Assembly: GCF_000949295.1 (NCBI RefSeq)
Contig: NZ_JXYS01000012.1
Location: 17,342-81,341, forward strand
Source of the DNA: Acidithrix ferrooxidans
Lineage (GTDB): Bacteria; Actinomycetota; Acidimicrobiia; Acidimicrobiales; Acidimicrobiaceae
Length of the DNA stretch: 64,000 bases
Reading direction: 5' to 3'
Part shown: positions 32,158 to 40,738 of the stretch, piece after piece
Layout: every line of letters starts with the position of its first letter
How positions within the stretch are numbered: position 1 is the stretch's first letter
Notes under the pieces: generated by a model
What the model was told of the DNA's origin: nothing
Database searches by the model: none
Seen by the model: only the letters and a program-made list of their open reading frames with translations
Made by a program: the position numbers and the translations under genes

Positions 32158-32279
32158 TTGTGTTTCCTTTCTATTTTTCAAATTTTAAGCACATCACTAA
32201 AGATGTACTCTCCCGCCAGCCACCTGGCGTAGGGATCTAAGCGGCCGCGCCAACTGGCGACGACCAAATTGGGTAAATG

Positions 32280-32813
32280 CTATGCTGCTTCTTCGGTCTG
32301 CTTGTCCACCAAGGCAGATAGAGCATATGCAAAGTTTTGCGGCAGTGCCTTGAGAACCGAAGCGAAGTCGCGCATAGGCGCGGCCATGACTCCAGCCAGC
32401 TGGCCCAAGAGGGCCTCGCGCGAAGGAAGCTCTGCGAGGGCAAGTGCGCCCTTGGCATCTATCACGCTATTGCCTAAGACGCCAGCCTTCACGACGAGAA
32501 GCGGGTGAGTCTTTGTAAACTCCTTTAGAACCTTCGCTACCTCAACGACGTCTGTTTCCACGAACGCCAGAGCTGTTGGCCCATCGAGGTAAGCTGCCAG
32601 TCCTTCTAGCCCTGCGGCATCGGCTGATCGCTTCACAAGAGTATTTTTGTACACCTTGAAGGAGCCACCGGCTAGCGCAAGAGACCGACGAAGCGCCTCG
32701 AGATCCGAGACCTTCAAACCACGATATTCAGCGACCACAACAGCAGCGGAACTAGCAAATTTTTGGTTTAGCTCCTCTACTATCGCCACCTTATCGGGAC
32801 GCGGATTATCCAT
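32280..32813 (-). CDS. rplJ: 50S ribosomal protein L10
   Basis: 177 residues. Base of the L7/L12 stalk. It has AVVVAEYRGLKVSDLEALRR, FKVYKNTLVKRSA and GPTALAF. The ATG at 32813 (MDNPRPDKVAIVEELN) gives the family N-terminus; the 29 codons open upstream cover the leader terminator and are not protein-like. The C-terminal helix that binds L12 dimers is present. Confidence 0.95.
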   Translation of the reverse strand: MDNPRPDKVAIVEELNQKFASSAAVVVAEYRGLKVSDLEALRRSLALAGGSFKVYKNTLVKRSADAAGLEGLAAYLDGPTALAFVETDVVEVAKVLKEFTKTHPLLVVKAGVLGNSVIDAKGALALAELPSREALLGQLAGVMAAPMRDFASVLKALPQNFAYALSALVDKQTEEAA

Positions 32814-32849
32814 ACTCTCTCCAATCCAAAAGATTTGCTCCAAAGTCGG

Positions 32850-32892
32850 AACAAAACAAAAAGCCACAAGTCGCTTGGGGGCGATCTGTGGC
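32850..32892 (-). terminator. Attenuator in the rplJL leader (L10-leader type)
   Basis: GCCACA and TGTGGC (32863-32868 with 32887-32892), plus an inner TCGC/GCGA pair around a 6-base loop, form a G+C-rich stem, followed on the minus strand by five U, G and four U. It sits between rplA and rplJ, 50 bp before the rplJ start. Position and form fit an L10-L12 controlled attenuator; the protein-binding part was not resolved. Confidence 0.75.
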
Positions 32893-33005
32893 AGTACCAA
32901 AAACTTTTATCGTTACCTACTTTGGCTTCACTTGGAATTTACACTCTAAAAGAGCACCAAAGGTCTTTGGCAACTGCCTATATATTTGAAATCTATCAGG
33001 GGAGT

Positions 33006-33725
33006 CTAGCTCGCTAGATCCTCTTCTGTAACCCTCAGACGGTTAGTATCAACTTTGACGCCAGGTCCCATTGTCGAAGCCAAGGTAACGCTCTTGAAGT
33101 AGCGACCCTTTGAGGATGCTGGCTTAGCTCTACTGAGCTCATCAACGACTGCTCTAAAGTTCTCAAGGAGCTGATCCTTGGTGAAGGATGCTTTGCCGAT
33201 CGGTACTTGAACATTTCCCACGCGATCGGTGCGATATTCAACTCTTCCGCCCTTGAATTCACGGACTGCCTTGGCAACGTCAGTGGTGACAGTACCGGTC
33301 TTGGGGTTAGGCATGAGGCCTCTTGGACCAAGAATACGACCCAACTTGCCAACTTGACCCATAAGGTCCGGAGTGGCTATTGCTATATCAAAATCGAGAA
33401 AACTCTCACCTTGAATACGAGCAACCAAATCATCGGCGCCTACGACGTCAGCTCCGGCCTCACGGGCCTCATTGGCTGCTTCACCGGATGCAAAGACTGC
33501 GACTCTGACTTCTCGACCAGTACCAGCTGGTAGTGAAACGGTACCTCGCACGATTTGATCGGCCTTTCGGGGGTCAACACCCAAGCGTACCGCTAACTCA
33601 ATCGACTCATCAAACTTTGCAGTTGCAAGCTTCCTTACAGTCTCCACCGCTTCAGCTGGAACATTTAGATGTTCTCTGTCATAGGACGCCGTTAGCGCCT
33701 TCATGCGCTTTGTAACTTTTGCCAT
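33006..33725 (-). CDS. rplA: 50S ribosomal protein L1
   Basis: 239 residues. L1 forms the mobile stalk at the E site and often represses rplKA. It has [40 protein letters not shown] with PNPKTGTVT, and the C-terminal [13 protein letters not shown]. It follows rplK. Confidence 0.97.
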   Translation of the reverse strand: MAKVTKRMKALTASYDREHLNVPAEAVETVRKLATAKFDESIELAVRLGVDPRKADQIVRGTVSLPAGTGREVRVAVFASGEAANEAREAGADVVGADDLVARIQGESFLDFDIAIATPDLMGQVGKLGRILGPRGLMPNPKTGTVTTDVAKAVREFKGGRVEYRTDRVGNVQVPIGKASFTKDQLLENFRAVVDELSRAKPASSKGRYFKSVTLASTMGPGVKVDTNRLRVTEEDLAS

Positions 33726-33766
33726 TTAAGGTAAATCTCCCAAATATATGAACTGCTCGACGAGGC

Positions 33767-34195
33767 CTATTCGGCGACCTTGATGCCCATTGATCGTGCC
33801 GTTCCGGCAATTTGACGCTTAGCGGCGTCTAGATCGTTGGCATTTAGGTCCGGCAGCTTGGTTTTAGCGATCTCTTCGAGTTGGTCACCAGAAATAGTTC
33901 CGGCTACAACTCTCTTGTTGGTTGCAGATCCCTTTGGAACGCCGGCTGCTTGTCGCAGCAAAACCGGTGTCGGAGGGGTCTTTAGCACAAATGTGAATGA
34001 GCGGTCATCGAAGATTGTAACCTCAACCGGGATAACCGTTCCACGCTGCGCTTCTGTGGCTGCATTATACTGCTTACAAAACTCCATGGTTTGAATTCCA
34101 TGGGGTCCAAGAGCGGTACCTACCGGGGGAGCTGGAGTAGCAGCTCCAGCGGGCAGCTGAATCTTTACAATTGCGGTAACACGACGCTTTGCCAT
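33767..34195 (-). CDS. rplK: 50S ribosomal protein L11
   Basis: 142 residues. L11 forms the GTPase-associated centre. [20 protein letters not shown] is the N-terminal signature, followed by [18 protein letters not shown] and the C-terminal RNA-binding domain ending [10 protein letters not shown]. It lies between nusG and rplA. Confidence 0.97.
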   Translation of the reverse strand: MAKRRVTAIVKIQLPAGAATPAPPVGTALGPHGIQTMEFCKQYNAATEAQRGTVIPVEVTIFDDRSFTFVLKTPPTPVLLRQAAGVPKGSATNKRVVAGTISGDQLEEIAKTKLPDLNANDLDAAKRQIAGTARSMGIKVAE

Positions 34196-34310
34196 CTTTA
34201 GTTTCGTTTCACTTTGTTAAATTTTTGGCTGACATACAACAGCTAATGAACTAGTACATCATACGGCGGATCCTGCAATATCCTGCAGAGGCCAATATGA
34301 TTTTAGGTAG

Positions 34311-35012
34311 CTATACCTTGGCTACTTGAGCAAATTCCAACTCAACAGGCGTTTCCCTGCCAAATATATTGACAAGCACCTTCAACTTGAGGTGATCTTC
34401 ATTTATCTCAGATATCATCCCTGTTAGCCCCTCAAAGGCGCCGTCCTTGACGGTTACTGGGTCACCTACCTGATATTCAAGAGTAGGCCTTGACTTTCTT
34501 TGAAGATCCATCGGTTCGACAGAGAAATTAAGAATGGATTCGACTTCTTTACGTGATAGCGGCGTCGGCTTCGATCCCATGCCGACAAAACCAGTTACAC
34601 CAGGCGTATGCCGCACCACATCCCAAGTCAGATCGTCTAGGTCAGCGCGCACTAGGATATACCCGGGAAAAACCTTCTTCTGGGAGACAACTCGTTTGCC
34701 ATTTTTTATCTCGGTGACATCTTCCATCGGAATAAAAATTTGGTGAATTCGATCTTCCACTTGCATGGAACTCATGCGAGACTCCAGATTGGACTTCACT
34801 TTCTTCTCATAACCAGAATATGAATGTATGACATACCAGTCCCCTGGCAGATCAAATGGGCTCTGTTCCGGAGGCCCTTGTGGCTCCAGAGGAACCTCGT
34901 CGCCATCCTTTACATACTCCAATTTCCCAGGTATCACCTGGATCGGAGCTTCAACCTCCTCGCGTGAAGGTATATCTTCTTCTGGGGGTGTTTCATCAAA
35001 AAAGTCAGTCAT
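34311..35012 (-). CDS. nusG: Transcription termination/antitermination factor NusG
   Basis: 233 residues. An acidic, Pro-rich N-terminal extension of about 57 residues, common in actinobacteria, precedes the NGN domain ([20 protein letters not shown] then [13 protein letters not shown]). The C-terminal KOW domain has [20 protein letters not shown]. It lies in the secE-nusG-rplK order. Confidence 0.97.
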   Translation of the reverse strand: MTDFFDETPPEEDIPSREEVEAPIQVIPGKLEYVKDGDEVPLEPQGPPEQSPFDLPGDWYVIHSYSGYEKKVKSNLESRMSSMQVEDRIHQIFIPMEDVTEIKNGKRVVSQKKVFPGYILVRADLDDLTWDVVRHTPGVTGFVGMGSKPTPLSRKEVESILNFSVEPMDLQRKSRPTLEYQVGDPVTVKDGAFEGLTGMISEINEDHLKLKVLVNIFGRETPVELEFAQVAKV

Positions 35013-35055
35013 TTAAATCCTAAAGTAGCAGCGGCACCCAAGAGCCAAGACTGAA

Positions 35056-35349
35056 TCAGCCAAACAAAAATAGAACGGCTTTGGAGAAAGCCAAGTTCAG
35101 CACGAATATCAAAGCGATAAGAAAGGTAAGGGTTATAAAAACTACAGTCGAATAGTTAATGACCGTCTTTCGAGTTGGCCAAGTAACCTTCTTGAGTTCA
35201 TCACGAACTTCACGAAGATATATCTTTGGCGTAAGTCGCTTTGACTCTGGCTGATTCTTCTGAGATATAACTTTCTTTGGGGCGTTCGCCCGTTCCGCTT
35301 CGCTCTGGCTTTGCTGGCGAGCCATAAGACGTTTCGATTGACGATTCAC
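35056..35349 (-). CDS. secE: Protein translocase subunit SecE
   Basis: 97 residues with one transmembrane segment (about 69-90). The amphipathic stretch ends LREVRDELKKVTWPTRKTVI, the family signature. The basic, Gln-rich N-terminus is longer than in many one-helix SecE proteins. It lies between tRNA-Trp and nusG. Confidence 0.95.
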   Translation of the reverse strand: MNRQSKRLMARQQSQSEAERANAPKKVISQKNQPESKRLTPKIYLREVRDELKKVTWPTRKTVINYSTVVFITLTFLIALIFVLNLAFSKAVLFLFG

Positions 35350-35376
35350 CTAAAAACCTCTTCCGGTAAATTTGCG

Positions 35377-35448
35377 CAGGGTAGGAGGGACTCGAACCCC
35401 CAACACCCGGTTTTGGAGACCGGTGCTCTACCATTGAGCTACTACCCT
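35377..35448 (-). tRNA. trnW: tRNA-Trp (anticodon CCA)
   Basis: Complete cloverleaf: acceptor arms 35442-35448 and 35378-35384 pair over 7 bp with discriminator G; anticodon stem CCGGT/ACCGG holds the loop CTCCAAA; the T loop is TTCGAGT. The 3' CCA is not encoded. It lies directly before secE, a common place for this tRNA in bacteria. Confidence 0.97.
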
Positions 35449-35960
35449 AAGACCGACACAAGCTTATCAGACTACCGCGAAGTTAGCTCCATGAAGAAGT
35501 CAAACCTAAACAGTGTCCGAAAATACTTATCGGAGATTCAATTCTAAGCGCTTGCACTCCAACTTCAGGAATATTTACGACCATGAAATTCTGATCTCGA
35601 ACAATTATCTCCCCAAGAAAGCTAATTGCCTCCCAATTTCACCCTCCAACCTTCAATTAAATCCACAAAGGTCTGAGCCAATGGCTACGAGAAGTCCAGA
35701 TCAAACGCAGTCTGGCGCTCCAGAGACCGGACAAAGATCTAGATCAAGATATTTTCTCATTGAACGCCTCCTATTTGCTTGCGGCCAATGAGGAGACCAG
35801 GGATTTAATTAAACAAATCGACGGATCTAGCGTGGTCAAACGAAGGTAACGTCGCAGTGGGTTGCTCGCGAGACCAAAATGCTGTAGCTATTGGTCTCCT
35901 CTACCAATTTTAAGAACTATCATAGGAACTTATCGGTTTGGAGAAAGTCGGGAGCAGAGC
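35449..35960. other. Gene-free spacer before the sigma factor gene
   Basis: 512 bp between divergent tRNA-Trp and the sigma gene. The frames open here look random in composition. A GGAACTT at 35924-35930 resembles an ECF-type -35 element facing the sigma gene. Confidence 0.4.
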
Positions 35961-36554
35961 ATGGACACCAATGCAGTCAAGCGTCTCGTAGAAGAGGCCA
36001 AAACCGGCAGCCATGAAGCTTTCGACGAATTAGTACGGATTACATATCCAAACCTCCTAGCGCGGGCCGTAGCCCTAACGGGAAATCTGGACGACGCACG
36101 TGACGCACTCCAAGAGGCCTATTTGAGAGCCTTCCGCTCGCTCAAGAACTTTAGAGGAGACTCTAGCTTTAGCCGGTGGATGTCTAGCATTGTCACAAAT
36201 GCTAGCTCGACCCTGCTTGCTAAAGCTAGGAGGCGACGCTTTGAAGTAATCGAAGGAGCTGACGTCCTACTCGGTGACACCCTTTCTAATTCAAGCGTCA
36301 CCGATCAAGATATAGCATCCACGATGGAGGTTCAAGCGGCCTTAAAGAAACTCCCAGAGGAGTTGCGGCGCATCGTAATCCTAAAAGAGCTCTATGGAAT
36401 GGAGCATTCAGAGATCGCTTTGGTGCTTGGAATTACCGAATCCAATGCAAAGGTTCGCCTACATAGGGCGCGTAAATTATTGCGAATCCACCTCATCGCC
36501 GAAGGTGAAGCGCCAGATGTCATAGGTAACGGGAAAAAAAGGCGCCACGCTTGA
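35961..36554 (+). CDS. ECF-like RNA polymerase sigma factor
   Basis: 197 residues. Region 2 spans about 15-85 (ARDALQEAYLRAFRSLKNFR, then SFSRWMSSIVTNAS), region 4 about 120-168 (LPEELRRIVILKELYGMEHS, then SEIALVLGITESNAKVRLHR with a helix-turn-helix). No region 3, so group IV (ECF). The ATG at 35961 has GGGAG 6 nt upstream. The C-terminus is short and basic, and no anti-sigma gene follows. The target promoters are unknown. Confidence 0.9.
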   Translation: MDTNAVKRLVEEAKTGSHEAFDELVRITYPNLLARAVALTGNLDDARDALQEAYLRAFRSLKNFRGDSSFSRWMSSIVTNASSTLLAKARRRRFEVIEGADVLLGDTLSNSSVTDQDIASTMEVQAALKKLPEELRRIVILKELYGMEHSEIALVLGITESNAKVRLHRARKLLRIHLIAEGEAPDVIGNGKKRRHA

Positions 36555-37319
36555 GGTAACGTCCGACTTGATCCCACAGGCCATAGTTTTTGTACATCGG
36601 CTTGATTCCAAAGTCGATACAAATATGCCGGGGTTATGTCGTCAACTCCATTGAACTCAAAGCATGAAATAGCTACAAGACAAAAATAGATAAAAGTTTC
36701 ACTCGCCAGTGATCCAAATGAAATAGCGAATTTTATCCCTTAGTGCCACACACCATCGCCAAGGTAGCAATACGGGTGACTCACCTAAATGCCCCATGAA
36801 TCAAAACCGACAATCACCGCGGCGACTCAATTTGCGCAGACCCAATTTGCGCAGACCCAATCAGAGCGCCCTGTCGGTTAAAGTTCAAAGTACCGCCGAA
36901 TGACATTACGACCATGGCGCCGATTGCGACGCGCTAGCGGTCCTAGGGGTGAAAATCCAAGAGACAGGAGAATCCAAGAGACAGATATAACCAACAACAG
37001 CGAAATTCTCGAAATTGCTATTACCCCCACGCCAAACAATCAAGCCACGACCATCACACCACTCCTTCAACCCAAAATCGAGTCGGTAGTCGTACCCTAA
37101 CGCCCCAAACACCGACTCAAACAGAAGATATCCTTGCTGGGTCAAACTCCAATTGGATATCTCCTCAGATTCAATGCAAAGGTTTAACATCCATTGGCGA
37201 AACTGCACTTTGGTGGCGAAGTTTCGGTTATTACAAACCACGGATTTGAAGAGCACAAGGCCGTCGCATTGAAAGTAGCTAGAAATAGCTATCGCTAATG
37301 GATAGATCTAGGAGTTCGC
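36555..37319. other. Gene-free stretch after the sigma factor gene
   Basis: 765 bp. No recognisable gene on either strand; the open frames do not resemble known proteins. It contains two short direct repeats at 36829-36858 and 36954-36984, and ends at the rpmG terminator. Confidence 0.5.
36829..36984. repeat. Two short direct duplications
   Basis: AATTTGCGCAGACCC occurs twice head-to-tail at 36829-36843 and 36844-36858. AATCCAAGAGACAG occurs at 36954-36967 and 36971-36984. They look like slippage duplications in non-coding sequence. Confidence 0.75.
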
Positions 37320-37381
37320 AAAAAATTAAATAAAAACGCCGCATCTTTTGCCAAGAGTAACCCTTAGCAAAAGATGCGGCG
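37320..37381 (-). terminator. Very strong intrinsic terminator after rpmG
   Basis: A 15-bp perfect stem (37337-37351 with 37367-37381, loop 15) is followed on the minus strand by five U and a further AU-rich run. It is 20 bp after the rpmG stop. Confidence 0.9.
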
Positions 37382-37400
37382 AGATCTAATAAGAAAGAAA

Positions 37401-37565
37401 CTACCTAGTCTCTTTGTGAGTTGTGTGCTGACGATCCCAACGACAATACTTCTTCATTTCGATTCGCTCGCGATCGTTGATTCGGTTTTTTGTCGTAATA
37501 TAATTACGCCTTTTGCAGGTCTCGCAAGCGAGCGTTACTTTAATTCTTTTTTCGTTCTTTGCCAT
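37401..37565 (-). CDS. rpmG: 50S ribosomal protein L33
   Basis: 54 residues: [20 protein letters not shown] continues NYITTKN and ends QHTTHKETR. The N-terminal pair Cys14/Cys17 is present, but the second pair is reduced to Cys41 alone (YCRWDRQHT instead of YCPxCxxHT), so the zinc site is incomplete. It lies about 2 kb from secE, its usual neighbour, with tRNA-Met and tRNA-Thr upstream. Confidence 0.94.
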   Translation of the reverse strand: MAKNEKRIKVTLACETCKRRNYITTKNRINDRERIEMKKYCRWDRQHTTHKETR

Positions 37566-37640
37566 TGAGCTCTCCGTGTATCTCTAAACTCGTTCACAGC
37601 GACTACCTATACATTACGAAAGGCAATGCACTGCTACTTC

Positions 37641-37717
37641 TGGTAGCGGCGGTCGGACTCGAACCGACGACCCCACGATTATGAGCCGTGTGCTCTAACC
37701 ACCTGAGCTACGCCGCC
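37641..37717 (-). tRNA. trnM: tRNA-Met (anticodon CAT, elongator-like)
   Basis: Complete cloverleaf with encoded CCA. The acceptor pairs GGCGGCG with CGCCGCT; the first pair is G-U. Anticodon loop CTCATAA. The anticodon stem (CACGG) lacks the three G-C pairs of initiator tRNA, so this is taken as the elongator. A tRNA-Ile with modified CAU is possible but less likely. Confidence 0.93.
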
Positions 37718-37718
37718 T

Positions 37719-37794
37719 TGGAGCCCCCTGTCGGAATCGAACCGACGACCCCATCCTTACCATGGATGTGCTCTGCCGTCTGAGCTAAGGGGGC
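37719..37794 (-). tRNA. trnT: tRNA-Thr (anticodon GGT)
   Basis: Complete cloverleaf: acceptor GCCCCCT with AGGGGGC, discriminator U, encoded CCA, anticodon loop ATGGTAA, T loop TTCGATT. It is one base from tRNA-Met, and both precede rpmG, a layout common in bacteria. Confidence 0.96.
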
Positions 37795-37901
37795 GCTTGA
37801 TAAAAATAGCTTAGTTATTCTATATCCGCCCAAAGGCAAAACCTGACGTTTAAGGGAAATCAAAATTCACAACAATCTACTAGCTGGCATCAACTACGAT
37901 T

Positions 37902-38426
37902 ATGAAAATAACAATGCCAAATACCCCGAAAGTCGCCGTAAGACCGGCAACACTTACCGACACAGTGCCATTGATGCAAATCTACAATCGCGAAGTACTT
38001 GGCTCCCGCGTGACACTTGACCTTGTTCCAAGAACGATCGAGACACAGACTAAATGGATTGAAGAACACTTAGGCCCATACCCTGCTCTCGTTGCCACCA
38101 TTTCAGAACAAGTCGTAGGGTTCGCGTCAGTATCACCATACCGCGTTCGTCCTGGCTATTCGACCACCGTCGAAGACTCTATTTACATTGACCCTAATTT
38201 CCAGGGTCGAGGTATCGGCAAATTACTCCTCTCCAACATCGTTGGACTAGCGGCGAAACATGGCTTTCATGCCTGTATGGCTAGGGTGGCTTCAGATCAC
38301 ACCGCATCGCTTGCCCTTCATAAGTCAATTGGCTTCTTCGAAGTTGGCCTTGAGCGTGAAGTCGGTAGGAAATTTGGAAAATGGATCGACATGATGCTCC
38401 TTGAACTCTTGCTAAAACCTCAATAA
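37902..38426 (+). CDS. GNAT N-acetyltransferase, phosphinothricin/methionine-sulfoximine type
   Basis: 174 residues in one GNAT fold. The acetyl-CoA loop is QGRGIG at 101-106, after VEDSIYIDPNF; Glu91 sits where the Pat/MnaT group has its catalytic glutamate. The C-terminal HKSIGFFEVG is also typical. Related enzymes acetylate phosphinothricin or methionine sulfoximine; the real substrate is unknown. No clear ribosome binding site precedes either ATG (37902 or 37914). Confidence 0.85.
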   Translation: MKITMPNTPKVAVRPATLTDTVPLMQIYNREVLGSRVTLDLVPRTIETQTKWIEEHLGPYPALVATISEQVVGFASVSPYRVRPGYSTTVEDSIYIDPNFQGRGIGKLLLSNIVGLAAKHGFHACMARVASDHTASLALHKSIGFFEVGLEREVGRKFGKWIDMMLLELLLKPQ

Positions 38427-40066
38427 AAGATCCCCGTCGACGGCGCAATCTGCCAAGCAAGGAGGCCGGCTTTGATCATGAAGGCAACGCTCTTATCGCA
38501 CCGGGAATCAGACAAGATAGTCCGCCTCCTCTTAAAATCTTCGTAGGCCAGAAAGCAAATGCCCACCAACCAAGGTCGAGAAGAAGGGGAGCAAAATCTA
38601 CAACTACTCACAAAGGCGTATCTAGGTCGATTAGTTCGAATCGGTGATTTACCCTAGCGATGCAAAAGTGCCGACCAAAGTAAATAAACCCAGCCAAGGA
38701 CACCATCTGTGTGCTCTATCTTCTCATTGGCACTTGGCACCTTATCAAAGCAGACCACACCTTGGCACTTTCAGGAGTCAAGAATCATTTGGTATTTCCA
38801 AATAAACTTGATACAAAGATGATCTCAGCCACAAATCCCCCTTGGTGGAGAGTCATTTGGTAGCCCAAAGCACCAATTGTCTATTCACATATCAATAATC
38901 TAATCAGTGTGATCAATGCGGAATCGATTATCGCCCGGTCGCTTATAGAACCACTATGGATCACCAGGAAAAGCTTCAGTCGATCCGTGGCTGCGCTGAT
39001 TAATGGCTTTATGTAAAATTACTTCCTCTAAAAAAATCACATCGCAGATCGCTTATCCTTAAATCAATCCACGGTAAGTCAATTCAAGAAGTCATAGAAC
39101 CAATTCATAAGACGACGAAGCTGATCGGCCATAATGGGTACGAAAAAGCTACAGCAATCTAGAACAATGAAACCCATCGGAATAGCCAAAAGACTAAATT
39201 GGGCAAAAGTATAAAGACCTATTGCAGACAGCTCGTAATTTCTAAGCCTTCAAAATCGACCAAAGGAGGGTCACCCGAGTCAAAAGGCGCCATCTCAATG
39301 AAACTCCTACCCTTTGGAGTCGAATGGCCTCTATCCATTGGCCTCTATCGAATGGCCAGTATGGACCAATTATTTAAAACGATATAGCATGCTGGCGACC
39401 ATACCAGTACCCCAGAACAAGCATTGAAACGCCAGCGACTAAAAGGTGTCGTCATTCAAATAAAAGAGCAAAGCGTCATGCCAAGCGTCACAAAAACTAT
39501 GCAAATAGTCTCAGGTTGACGGCAAATACCCCACTCATCACCTCATTAATCCAGAAAAGGTTGCGAAATCTAGGACTTCTCGTCCTTGATAGGTTACAAA
39601 AAGATCAATCACCAATTAAACCGACCTTGGCGAGGAATCGGTACAATATCATGACTAAATCTCTTATTCTCACAAGAGTCGCCAAAATGCCAATGAGGAC
39701 AAACCTAATCCGATAATTTAGTTTAATCAAAACCAGCACTAAGCTAAATATAAAACCACCACACTCGTCAGTTTTATATTGCACTTAATCTCAATAAAAC
39801 CTATAATCACTGAAAGCTTTTCCCGAGTGGCCAGCTCACACCAAATCGGCGCTCTTAGCGGCTTTTATTTTTATATAACCAAACTATTCACGGCGCTAAA
39901 TTACGAACCCTGAGAACCTCGATGGCAGCAATTCTTCAAAAACAAATAGATACACTGGAATGTGAAGATAGCAAATTTGATCTCCCCTTAGGAGAATCAT
40001 ATCAGGATCGAAGAATCCCCATCATCCTCAAATCGAGCGGTCGGGCAGCCAAGTCAATAGATCAGA
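38427..40066. other. 1.6-kb gene-poor region
   Basis: No open frame above about 65 codons and none with recognisable similarity on either strand. No RNA gene, terminal inverted repeat or target-site duplication was found by eye. It may be decayed coding sequence or a deletion scar. A 63-codon minus-strand frame next to the GNAT gene (38420-38611) is the most protein-like piece but is not recognised. Confidence 0.5.
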
Positions 40067-40699
40067 TCAAGAGATCGACTTAGGCAATTCAAGCACTCGC
40101 CATAGGTACCAAGTTGCAAGTGAAGCAAGGGGAGAATACCTCTCACCATGTTTAGTCATCTCTGGTATTGAAGGAAGATCATCAAGGCTATAGAGAATAC
40201 GAAAGCCCTTTCGAACTCCTAAATCGGCTGGAGCCCAAACATTTCTCTTGCCTAAATCAAATAGCAAAAACATCTGCGCAGACCAAGGTCCAAAACCATA
40301 TAGCCCGCACAATGAACTAGAGATAGCAGCCTCATCTAAAGTAACTAGTTCTATCAGATCCAACTCACCTATGGACACCTTCTGAGCGAGCTCTAAAATT
40401 GAGCGAGACTTGGAATTTGATAGTCCCAACGCGCGTAGTCCCTCGAACGAAAGAGCCAATACCTTCTCTGGTGAAACATCACCCGAAGCAGCCTCTTGTA
40501 TTCTTTTGTCAAAGACGCTCGCGACAGCACCCGACAATTGCTGATGCACAACAGTTCGAACCAAAGATGAAAAAATATCATTTGAACTTGTAACAAAAGA
40601 CAAGTTAGGAGTTAGAAAGCCGGGAACCCCAAAGTGGTTATATAGAACCTCAAATTCTGGATGAGATCTAAGGAAAAACTCAACGTCTGGATCGATCAC
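40067..40699 (-). CDS. DNA-3-methyladenine glycosylase II (AlkA-type, HhH-GPD)
   Basis: 210 residues. Removes alkylated bases from DNA. The helix-hairpin-helix LCGLYGFGPWSAQMFLLFDL is at 130-149, and the catalytic aspartate is Asp159 in WAPADLGVRKGF. It lacks the N-terminal Ada-like domain and the AlkA beta domain, so it is the short form. GTG start at 40699. It lies 39 bp downstream of the mannosyltransferase stop in opposite transcription order, possibly the same minus-strand unit. Confidence 0.88.
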   Translation of the reverse strand: MIDPDVEFFLRSHPEFEVLYNHFGVPGFLTPNLSFVTSSNDIFSSLVRTVVHQQLSGAVASVFDKRIQEAASGDVSPEKVLALSFEGLRALGLSNSKSRSILELAQKVSIGELDLIELVTLDEAAISSSLCGLYGFGPWSAQMFLLFDLGKRNVWAPADLGVRKGFRILYSLDDLPSIPEMTKHGERYSPLASLATWYLWRVLELPKSIS

Positions 40700-40738
40700 T
40701 TCGAATCCAACATCAGTACTTCAAGAGCCCTACTGCGA

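Noticed and set aside
35513..35791. 92-codon plus-strand frame before the sigma gene
   Set aside because: Low-complexity polar sequence without similarity or a ribosome binding site; treated as spacer.
36906..37256. 116-codon minus-strand frame after the sigma gene
   Set aside because: Composition is not like neighbouring genes, it spans the short direct repeats, and no domain is recognisable.
37641..37717. Initiator tRNA-Met
   Set aside because: The anticodon stem lacks the three consecutive G-C pairs of initiators.
38420..38611. 63-codon minus-strand frame overlapping the GNAT stop
   Set aside because: Somewhat protein-like in its second half, but no similarity recognised, no ribosome binding site, and it overlaps the end of a well supported gene.
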